In this document: one piece after another, positions 8,951-18,085 of the stretch
How the letters are laid out: the number at the start of each line of letters is the position of its first letter
Position numbering within the stretch: the stretch's first letter is position 1
NCBI GenBank assembly: GCA_000310025.1
Contig: FN648570.1
Coordinates: forward strand, 11,962-32,536
DNA: 20,575 bases
Direction of reading: 5' to 3'
DNA from: Ectocarpus siliculosus
Lineage: Eukaryota > Sar > Phaeophyceae > Ectocarpales > Ectocarpaceae
The notes under the pieces: model-generated
The model's input: only the letters and a program-made list of their open reading frames with translations
Database searches by the model: none
Told to the model about the DNA's origin: nothing
Translations under genes and position numbers: made by a program

Positions 8951-11270
8951 ATCGGGTGACAAGAAACCCCTCGCGGAGGCCAACGTGGCTTTCAAATGCT
9001 GCATGTGGCACGCCGAGAAGCGCTTTTCTCTGCTTGTTTTTCGTTTGAGCGTCTCTATTGAATATTTCGAGGTTATCCGTGCAATGTCGGCACGTCCTTT
9101 GCAGTTGGAAGTGTTATCACAAGAGCCGACGATTTCGAGGTTGCCCGTTTCTTGATCGTCGCTTCTCCACGTTCGTGTGCATTTCTCGAACGATGTTGTA
9201 CCGGCATTGTACGTGCCCAGGCGCACCAGTACGGTGGTTTTGCACCCCTCGGGGTTATGGCACCGGGGTGAGCAAGAACACCTTGGACGGTGTGGTATAA
9301 TACAATGTAAAACCCGCCGCTTCGGGCGCAAGGTTGTCTGCAATCGCGATTGTCTCCGGGCAGTTCATTAAGCTGATGTCGTTTGTGCAGTTGCTACAGT
9401 CAATGCAGCCAAGACATCATCGGATCGACACTCCCGGAGTGTATGGCGTTGTCACGATGCACCCGGAGGAACGAGGCCTTTTGTCCCAAATGGCACCGCG
9501 GCTTGCTTCGGGCAGCCGTGCTGGTCGTCTATGAGGTTGTCGTTTCCTTTGTTGGCCGTCTCTCGCTTCCACCCGGCGTTTCAAACGCGGACGTTCTGTT
9601 GAACTCAACGTTAGTTATTTCTCGAGGGATCCTTGGTATCTTATTCTCTCGCTTCCACCCGGCGTTTCAAACGCGGACGTTCTGTTGAACTCAACGTTGG
9701 ATATTTCTCGAGGGATCCTGGGTATCTTGTTCTCTCGCTTCCACCCGGCGTTTCAAACGCGGACGTTCTGTTGAACTCAACGTTGGCTATTTCTCGAGGG
9801 ATCATTGGTATCTTGTTGAAGGTGGTGGAGAGCACAGGCGAGATGAAGTTTCGCACACAACCAATCAATGCTGAACAAGCAAGCGCAGCATCATCCCGAC
9901 ATACACACACGGTGTTCATTTTCTCGCTCGCTAGATCACCCCTCCTGGTGGAACTTGCAAGTATGGACCTCCATCGACAGCGCTATGCAACGAGCTCTTC
10001 CGCCTTCGCCATCACATCTTCCTGACTGTAGTACGCAGCACGTGCGACACATGCATCCATGCCCCACATTGCCAGGTTCTCCCTCGAGCTTCTGTGGCGT
10101 CGGACCCCCACACCCAACAATATCCGCATGTTTTTTTTTCTTCGGGACTCCACGCCTCACGCTCACCCTTAACCCCCCGCCGATTCGTCGTATTGGTCAG
10201 CATGACGTTTAAAGTCTCACTTGCTTGGGGTAATTCATTCTCTTTTCTGTCGTGCCCGACCACGAACCCCTTTGCACAGTTTTTGCTGTTCACACCAACC
10301 AACCGTCATGTACAAAAAAAATATACAACCTTGGAACTGCAGAATGTGTTATTCATACTACAACGCTCACCGATTTTCCCACGATGTCCGTTGAAAAACA
10401 TAAAAAATATCTCATGCCTGCCGCGTTTACGTATTGGTTGCATCTTTCACACAACAACCAATCAACATATGTCAGTGTGGAAAAGTGCAAGCCACGCGTG
10501 CATATATTGTCGTTCCATCCTTAACAGCGACGGTATTGTCAAGAAGGAAACGGTAAGTATAGACGGACAACCATCGACAAATAACACAATCTGATGTAGA
10601 GAGTACAGACGAGAAAAAATGATTCGCATACATACGCATGCCACAACAATCAATCGGTGCTGCGTACCAAATTACGCGCGTTATTGTATTTTTGCACCCT
10701 ACACCGCAGCGTTTGATCGTTCGATGTCACACGCATCATGCTGGTACCTTGGGGGGCTCGCTATAGTGCCGGTGCCCGGTGTAGTGCCGGTGTTTCGGCT
10801 CACACAAATTGAAAGAGTCGTTATGTAGATTCTCGACAACGTTGACTTTTTGTCTAGACTAGATCGCGAAATATTCGACCATGAAACTTTTTGAGAGCTA
10901 TGTACGTAAGTGTACGAAATTTACGAGAAACGGTATAGTCGTCAAAGAAGCACCCTTCGTTCAACACGCGTGTCTAGTGCATCTGGAATGATATGAACAA
11001 GCACAGTAAAACACGCCGTCGAGAGTTGTCCGTGGAGACAGGCCTTGCAGCCATCGATGTATTCCGGAATAGGCACCCCGTTCTCGAGGAACCTTGTATC
11101 TGAATGATGATGAGACCATGGTCATCGAATGACCTGAGTGTAGACGCTTGCGAGAGACGCGATACTTCCAGCGAATACTGAAACTGGTCGAGCAAAAAGC
11201 ACAAAAGAAAACCTTGGTAATTTCCACACGGATCTGGGTGAATTCAAAAGGACCCTGTAGAACGATTTTC
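8951..11270. other. Intergenic region
   Basis: No gene is supported here. The early part should contain the 3' UTR and poly(A) site of the Zn2Cys6 gene, but I cannot identify them. It holds the 86 bp minisatellite at 9561-9818. From about 10180 to 10720 it is more AT-rich, with A and T runs. Short ORFs in all frames are low-quality and lack splice support. Confidence 0.55.
9561..9818. repeat. Minisatellite, 3 x 86 bp
   Basis: Three head-to-tail copies start at 9561, 9647 and 9733, each beginning TCTCGCTTCCACCCGGCG and differing at only a few sites. Each unit contains GTTGAACTCAAC (arms GTTGA/TCAAC) and a CTCGAG palindrome. The period, 86, is not a multiple of three, so ORFs crossing it change frame between copies and it is not a protein repeat. 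The high identity between copies points to recent expansion. Confidence 0.95.
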
Positions 11271-11573
11271 ATGCCCCCTAACGCAAGGCACGTGGCTGGA
11301 ACAGCTCCCATCATTACTCTGAAAAATGGTTGTACCGAGTATCTTGTCCGGCCCGGCCGGTGTTTGACCCCACTACTACTGTTGCTCGTGCTTCTTGCGT
11401 TCCCCGCTCCTTCTCAACCATCTCGAGAGTGCAGTAATCAAGGTTCTGAGGTGACAAGATCTGCCTACTACGAGAGCTACGAGAGCGGGGTAGTGGCCGC
11501 CGGGACAGATGGAGGAGGAGGGTCCGCGACCAACGTCGCGAACGAAGTCCATGACATTCTACCCAATGTGAGG
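11271..11573 (+). CDS. Possible exon with signal-peptide-like segment
   Basis: From ATG 11271 the frame is open beyond 11573, where a GTGAGG donor-like site follows. It is open to 11846 if unspliced. It contains a run LTPLLLLLVLLAFPAPSQ that resembles a signal peptide or a single membrane segment, but this lies about 35 residues in, and is followed by Ser/Gly/Tyr-rich sequence. No family is recognised and no downstream exon could be joined. It may be a chance ORF. Confidence 0.22.
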
Positions 11574-12381
11574 AAGCCATATCAACCTCTCTGTCGCAGG
11601 TCATCTTGTGAGGTCCGTTATGAACGCGAATCCGTGCGTGGGCACACCCCTCTTGATACTGTACAACGGCCTATACTTGCCCACAGCAAACGCGTAAGCC
11701 TGTCCACTGACCGTACCTATCACCAAGCGTATGGCACCTGTTGTAAGGCGAGAGAAACCCGAGCTCGCGTCGGCGTTTGTGTCCGATTGGTTCTGGTTGC
11801 CAATTGTGCAACTTCTCATGTGTTGTGGTCCTGTCTTTTTGTCTAGCGAGCTACCCGATTGGGTTGATTGAAGGGGCTGCTGACTCCGCATAAACCACAT
11901 GAACCGTTGTTCGTGCGAGAAGGCACTCGATTACTCTAAGATTGGGCGCACCACCGTGCACAAGGCGTACCCTACTATCCTTCGAGAACGCCTCCTCGCA
12001 TGGGAACCCCCCCACCCACAACAAACAAATACGCTCGGGGTAGCACAGAAACGTCAAGATAGAACCGCGGTTTGTGTTATAGACTCGACATTCGTGGGTC
12101 AGCGTTGTGCTCTGTGTACGGGTGCCTCACGCCAACGAGGACGTTTTGCCCCGGGAACCAATTTCATTGTTTGAAATATCGCCCCGCTAGAGTACCTTCC
12201 AGAACGGCCCGACGTGATTGTTTCGCCAAAAACGAAATGACCGCTCCCGGAGGCGTTCTCAAATGATACTACGCTGTATGTGTTGCACGCGTGTACGACT
12301 CCTCCGCGGACCCAAGATCTCGCCACGGCCAATCTGTCGTGAACTCACCTGCTGCAGGGAAACACCGTAGCATGCGGGCTT

Positions 12382-12934
12382 GCCTTCGACGGCAAAGATT
12401 TCATGTCGTGGCTTGCAGAGTACGTGGATCACGACCAGTACCTGTGCATCGCCCCGGTGTCGAAGGGCTTCAGGGGCGCGTGGAGGCAACGAGCTACGAT
12501 AAACCGGCCGGTGGTGGCCGAAACGTCCATCGCGCAGCTCAGGTACTGCTTGAAGCTCGGCCTGCCCTTGCGCATTCGGGGTACAAGCATATGCAACGCG
12601 GCTGCCCGGAGCTTGCGTACAAAGGTGCTTGTGGGTGGAGCCCAGCGCCTTGTGGTCAGGCCGCCAGGGGGGGGCACCTGGAGTTCCTCAAATGGCTTCG
12701 CGCGCAGAGTTGTAGCTGAGATGAATTTCGTACTGGTGCCCCGCGGTCGGATGCCATTCCCGGGTGCTGGAATGGGCGCCGTCACCCACCGAGAACTGGC
12801 CGACGGCGATGCGGGACCCGAACGCGTGCCCTCGGGACGAGCGGGCGTGCGCCGGTGCTGCGCTAGGCGGGTGTAGCGACATTCTGGAGTGGCTTCGGAG
12901 ACACGGCTGCCCTTGGGTGACCCCACGTGTGTAA
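12382..12934 (+). pseudogene. Ankyrin-repeat protein pseudogene, frameshifted
   Basis: Typical algal ankyrin-array segments appear in successive frames. The first, from about 12382 to 12600, includes MSWLAEYVDHDQYLCIAPVS and AQLRYCLKLGLPLRI. The second, about 12620-12718, includes AARGGHLEFLKWLRAQSC and a TGA. The third, about 12725-12934, includes RVLEWA, DERACAGAALGGCSDILEWL and RRHGCPW, then a TAA. The expected 'GC-W---TC--AA-GGHLE-LKWLRA' period is clear but needs at least two frame changes plus a stop, so the copy is broken. The N-terminal part looks like the F-box-like cap often seen before these arrays. Intact relatives are probable elsewhere in the genome. Introns could explain one shift but not the in-frame stop. 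Confidence 0.7.
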
Positions 12935-14248
12935 TCGGCCGCACGTCGCGGAGACTTCGACGGTCCCCTTTTGGCATTTTCACTTCACTTGAAGTGTTGT
13001 GTGCCATCATCTCGTATGTATGTGTGCTCTCTACACCACCTTCAAAGTCATACCAACCACCTTTCGAAGTGATGCTGTAGTTATCGCTAAGTTCAAGTGA
13101 AATTTCGCGTCTGCAACGCACGGTGGAAACGAAAGATGATCGCAAACATATGTCGAAAACCTCGCAGCGGACCAGCAACGTTGCCCGAGGCAAGCGGCGG
13201 CACCAATGTCAAACCAATAGATGAAGCCAGACACCCTCTCGGAGCGAAGAACACAGATAGTTCATTCCATGCTGGAAGAATGATTCACAAAAAGTTCATC
13301 ATGATTTTTGTTTTTTGCCACAGTGGTCATAGTGCACGATGATGAAGTGAAACACTATCAAATGAAGACAGGTACCCCCCAAAGCAACAGATATCAAATA
13401 TATGTCGACGCAAGGGAAACTTATTCACTCGAAAAGTTCAATGAATATCATTTGAGTGCCGGTAGAAATCGGGCGCGAGTGAGTACAATAGCAGCATCTG
13501 AAGACTGGCACCCGGCCGTGAATTCACAACGTCCATATACATATTATCCGTCGCGCCCACAGCACGATACATTCGAATATTTGTTTGAGAGTATGCACCT
13601 GCAGAGCAAACATATACTAGAAACACCAGGCTGGTGAGCGAGAACCCCAACTTTCCTGCAGAAACCCACCTCGCCCTAAACAACATTAATTCGTCCGTAA
13701 CCCATTCGTCCACGCAGGCATAGTAGTTCGTTGTATACAGCTATGAAGTCTTAAACGACTCCTGATAAACATGCTAGCTCGAACTAGTGCGCAGGTGGTT
13801 GTGTATCCTAGAAATAGAGATAAGCACCTCGCCCTGACTGATATACATTCATACCTCATTCATCAACGTGACAGAATGGTTCGTTCATTCGCTGGAAAAC
13901 GAACATTGAACTTGATGGCCGGCGGCCGGCAGTGTCCACTCGATCTCCTTCTTGCATGCGTCTCTCGGTTATACAGACAACGCAGGAGAACCCGTACGAA
14001 AAAAGGTGATTGTTCGTACCTCCTCCCTCTTGTGGGCTTGGACTGGCTAGAGAAGACGACATTGGTTGCTTGCTCTCGGACATTTTTGCTTCGAGAAATG
14101 ATTTGGTCGTAGATCCATTGTGGAGGTCATTGCCTCATGACTCATTACGTTTCATTCAGTGGTTGGTGGTTTGGAAGGAAAATGTGAAAGCGAGACCGGA
14201 ATTCCCCTGACCCAGAATTCGTAGTGACAATATTTTTCGTCTCAATAC
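12935..14248. other. No supported gene
   Basis: There are scattered short ORFs on both strands, none with convincing composition together with splice sites. Nothing recognisable was found. Confidence 0.5.
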
Positions 14249-14649
14249 TCAATGTGGAAAAGGTATCCCACGAATACAGCAGCATGGAATGGCGCCCGAA
14301 TCTCCTCGTTTCATTCTTTGATTGATTGATTGGGAGATAAATCTGTGTAGGTTCTAACAAGACGAAAACAATCAACCATCCATGTGAATCGGGGTGCCAG
14401 TATTTTGGAAGTATGTTATACTCACTCCTTGATGTGTGGGCAGGTGGCGCCCGTACTTACGAACCCGTAGTTCTGGCCGAGGCTGGGGTTCTTAAATGGA
14501 ACGGTTGTACCGCGAATGGCCGCGGCATATCGTATAGGAGAACCGGGTTCACCAAACGGTGCCAAGTTCTCAAGGGATGGCCAACAACATAAGAAAACGT
14601 ATGAGCTCCAGAAAATGGACGCGAGGCACCCGAGGCCAGTCGAAGCCAT
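14249..14649 (-). CDS. Possible two-exon gene for a small secreted protein
   Basis: On the minus strand an ATG at 14649-14647 opens a frame with a hydrophobic N-terminus (ASIFWSSYVFLCCW at residues 10-23) that could be a signal peptide, then PFGEPGSPIRYAAAIRGTTV and PFKNPSLGQNYGF. It ends at a consensus donor TTC|GTAAGT (exon 14649-14461, phase 0). A good acceptor, TTTTCGTCTTGTTAG, starts a phase-0 exon at 14353 that runs 34 codons to TGA (14251-14249), giving about 97 aa. A second donor (GGA|GTGAGT at 14425) is an alternative. No family is recognised; the model rests on splice sites and composition only. Confidence 0.28.
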
Positions 14650-14989
14650 CGGGAAATCAGAAATCGTTGACTCTTACACGGGGCGGCAGTAGAGGCGGGT
14701 GAAATTAACCTATGAGCCTACCCCCAAACGCCTCTCCTATGAAACCAAATATACAAAAATATCACACCAGTCCAAATTCCATCTTGTTTGTACACTGACC
14801 CAAGAAATTGAGCCAGCGTCAGAAGGCGTTTGGCTGCCATGCTTGAAGTGCGGGATCTAGAATAATGGCTGCATGTTTAGACTGCATTCATGTTCGGCTG
14901 GTTTCCACATCATCCGTTGTAGTTTTGGGCCGCGTAAAACTCTTCTCCCCTGCTCGGCGTGCGTGAACAAGTAGCAGCACTGTTGGCTG

Positions 14990-15600
14990 ATTTTACTCTT
15001 CCACGACAAGTACGGGGGTGCGCACCCATCACGTACTGCAAACGCATGCGGTACATTGACCTCGCATCTCTGCATCGAATGCCGGGACGGAGCGGTAAAT
15101 GCAGGGTTTTCGAAGGCCCAGGCCACGTCGCGCGAGCTTGAATGAACCAGAAGCTTGTCATCATACTTGCCTTTGAAAGGAGGAGTGAAAACTACCACCT
15201 ATAAATGAAACTGTTGCTTCTGTGTCGTGTGCTCGGCAGACAGAAAGACTATGTAGGCGGAGATTATGTCAACTGGCCGCCCTAGCTCCCTCATGTTGTC
15301 TACCCACTCACCCGACCAAGAGAATACGAACCAACGGTTCGTACGAGCGACGACTAGTGACCTGATGCCGACCCGTGGGGATTCCCTGGCATGGCACAGC
15401 GAACGAAAGTAACGATGATGACCCACCAGCTTCTTTCTCTGGTCCATCCTTGTAAACCGGAACCGAGGCCGGCCGGTGGAAACCCGGCAAACGTATCGCT
15501 CCGTCCCGCCATCGTGTAGAGATGCGAGGTCCATGGTCTAACGACTACGGCATGTGTGAGTACAATGTAGTACCCCCCACACACAATCGACCCTGAGTAC
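14990..15600. repeat. Inverted duplication of a decayed coding-like unit
   Basis: The plus strand from 15058 (GACCTCGCATCTCTGCATCG...) matches the minus strand read from 15531 (GACCTCGCATCTCTACACG...) with small gaps. The core arms are 15058-15097 and 15494-15531. Weaker similarity extends to about 14990-15175 and 15400-15600. Both arms translate to related peptides (IDLASLH...CRV...MNQKLV against MDLASLH...CRVS...MDQRKKLV), so the unit was once coding or transposon-derived. One plus-strand stop interrupts one arm. The minus-strand frame 15534-14860 is open apart from one TAG (15201-15199). Confidence 0.55.
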
Positions 15601-15650
15601 ACTCGAATTCCCGAACGAGGTACATGAGATATGCAGATTTCATGCATGCT

Positions 15651-15953
15651 TCATGCGGTCTCCGACACCAGAAAGAGATGATGGATGTCGTTGGTGAGGA
15701 ACCCTAGCCTTGCAAGGAAGGGCAAACTAGCTTTCCCAGTGCTTGCTGCCAGTTTTAGACTACTGTAGCCCTCGTTCTCAACATAGTCTAAGAATGTTGA
15801 AACTGCAGGTCGCACTGGAAGCTGACGTAACGTTCGGTATGTTCCGTGTGGCGCATTTGGTGCCCCATTTTGAGAAAGTCCAGAGGACGGGACCGAAGCT
15901 GGAGTCAGGCCTACCTTCACATGAAGATTCAAGAAAGTTTTCAACCAGGTCAC
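15651..15953 (-). CDS. Unassigned open frame, possible exon
   Basis: The minus-strand frame is open for 100 codons ending in TGA. It contains protein-like sequence such as STFLDYVENEGYSSLKLAAS and FLARLGFLTNDIHHLFLVSE. There is no ATG; an acceptor-like AG at CTTCATGTGAAG could start it as a terminal exon, but no upstream exon was found. The opposite strand has an overlapping open frame (15743-16012) of similar quality, so strand and coding status are both unsure. Confidence 0.2.
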   Translation of the reverse strand: MTWLKTFLNLHVKVGLTPASVPSSGLSQNGAPNAPHGTYRTLRQLPVRPAVSTFLDYVENEGYSSLKLAASTGKASLPFLARLGFLTNDIHHLFLVSETA

Positions 15954-17210
15954 AAGCCGATCATGCGTGCAGCAATCAACCTACCCCACCAATGAACACC
16001 ACAGAAACATAACTTTCAACATGCAGAGGAGAACCAGACCGAACGTAACATGCTATCAAGAGAGTAGCACCCGCCACTATTATAATAGTCCCGCGGGAAG
16101 GAGTAGCCCCATCTTCGAAACCCATCACAAGAACCAAACGACTTGCAGACTACTTGGGCAGGCTTTCTTGGAGAGGAGTTCGCCTTCGGGCAGAAGGAGG
16201 CAGTCTGCGACGAAGCAACCCACGAAACAGGGCGGCGGTGTGAATCGCCTCCATCGCCGTATTATTTATTATATTTTTTCGCCCTAATAATTATGGCGAC
16301 AGTCCCCCCATTTTTCGTGGTGAGACGTGCACTACACTCTTCAGTACTATTATAATACACTTCTCAGTGTATTTTTTCCGTGTAGGACGAAAAAAAAAAA
16401 GAAGTCTGCATGAACTTGTTGAAGAAAAAACAAAAAAAATGTATGGACGTAAAGAGTGGGTAGCGGCCTGTACTGAGAAATCAAGCCTTACTTCTTCCAC
16501 GTCGAGAAACTACTTCATCGTATGAAACTTCAACATAATACTTTTACATGGACTACCCTACGAGCAATCTTGTCCGAAACATTTTCGTGATCTTGAGATT
16601 GCGTCGATACCCACCCTGCCCTAACGAACCTTGTCCCAAACTTCACGCGTGAAAAAAAAGCATTGCGTCCATTTTCCGCCGGACCTGATTTAATACCTAC
16701 CGCCAGGCCCTTATCTACCTCAACACATTCACTTGTTATCCACCCCTCATTCCTGCCATGTATCCAACCAAGCTGATCCAACTCTTGCCTACTAAAAATA
16801 CAGGTTCCGTGATACCGTCAAGTTTACTATTTAGAGTTCGCCGAGGAGAACAAGTCGTCGACCACGGAGAGAGGCAGAGAGAGAGAGAGAGTTACAAGAG
16901 GCGCGGAGCAGAGCCACCTGCACTTCCAGTGGTGCGACAATGGCTTCCCCGCGCGCTGGCTGTCGCCGCCACCGCAAACCGAAATAACTTCTAGCAGTCA
17001 TTGAACCGCTTCCTAACGGGACAGAAATGCGGCGCACGGTTCATAATTTAGAAGAAAAAAACTAGCGGCAAAAAGAAACAAAAAAAAAAGAAAACCGACA
17101 CTCGAAGTTAATTAACCGCCGAACCAAGCGTCAAGTCCGGGCCGAGATGAGCGGAAAGTGAAGATACGTGCGGTACCTCACCCCCCTCCGAACCGATTAT
17201 CACAGCTACG
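15954..17210. other. Non-coding spacer with A-rich tracts
   Basis: No gene is supported here. It contains poly(A) runs near 16389-16400 and 16426-16440 and near 17055-17095, an AT-rich patch at 16258-16370 and a short (GA)n at 16877-16890. Confidence 0.55.
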
Positions 17211-18085
17211 TTACTCGACGGCGAAGAGGACGTACAACCTTCTGAGCAATGAGTTTTCGGAAACCTCTCGACAACGCGGTACGCTGCATAAGCCACGAAA
17301 GATACTACCCCTTCCATTACTCCACGACGACGGAGAGGACGTACAAACTAGTCGACCTTTTCTTTCTTCGGAATGCTGTTGACGAGGCAGACACTTCCAA
17401 CGCCGCCACCACGCCGGATCGATCCCTAAACTTGAAAGCAAACACCAAAGCGCATGACCAGATCACCGCAGAACCAACTCCGCAGAGGTTCCGTCGTCGA
17501 ATGAAGCGAAACACAACAACAACGACCACGACACCGCCGCAGATCCGAATCGATTCCTATGTTGATATGAAACGCAACAATGACGAAAGGTTAAAACGAA
17601 ACGCAACAACAACGAAAGATTAGACCACCACCGCACCGATTCCGCCATAGACGCGTATGCATTGGAATTGAGCCGAACGCTATCAGCAACAACGACCATT
17701 GCAGCACCCATCCCGCCATCAAGGTTCAGCCGTGGATCGAGGCGAACGTCAACCACAACGACGCCGACGACCGTGATCATCAATCACCGCAGCAGCAGCA
17801 GCAGCAGCAGCAGCATGCCCAAGTCCCTAAGACGTTTCATCGATCACCGCAGCAGCAGCAGCAGCACCTCCATCTTCCCTACGGCGTCGAGGAAGTCGAA
17901 TCCTTCCCCGACAACACTAACGACGACGATGACCGTGATCATCAATCACCGCAGCAGCGGCAGCAGCAGCAGCAGCACGTCCAAGTCCCTCCTAAGACGT
18001 TTCATCGATCACCGCAGCAGCAGCAGCAGCACCGTCGGCTCCCTCCTAAGGCAAGGAGGAAGTCGAATCGTCCCCGCCATCCAGC
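17211..18085. repeat. Imperfect tandem-repeat field with CAG runs and a 162 bp duplication
   Basis: Two units, starting at about 17759 and 17921, share CCGTGATCATCAATCACCG, (CAG)n, AAGTCCCT...AAGACG and TTTCATCGATCACCG, then (CAG)n again. The unit offset is 162 bp. Upstream, weaker repeats pair GAGGACGTACAA (17226 and 17335) and AACGCAACAACAACG-like words (17510 and 17600). Length differences between units are multiples of three. One plus-strand frame (17595-18152) stays open without an ATG and reads HQSPQQQQQ...VPKTFHRSPQQQQQ twice; another (17662-18435) reads Ser runs. An ATG ORF at 17249-17623 is Thr/Lys-rich. Coding status is unresolved. Confidence 0.7.

Noticed and set aside
9561-9818. 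CRISPR-like array
   Set aside because: The units are contiguous 86 bp tandem copies without unique spacers, in a eukaryotic context.
9633-10025. Plus-strand ORF of 130 codons across the minisatellite
   Set aside because: The 86 bp period shifts frame at each copy, so the repeated DNA does not encode a repeated peptide. It looks like chance.
11148-11270. Upstream extension of the signal-peptide-like ORF from a TTG
   Set aside because: A TTG start is implausible in this genome; the first ATG in frame is at 11271.
12429-13193. Minus-strand ORF of 254 codons
   Set aside because: It is antisense to the ankyrin pseudogene, whose plus-strand frames show the recognisable repeats.
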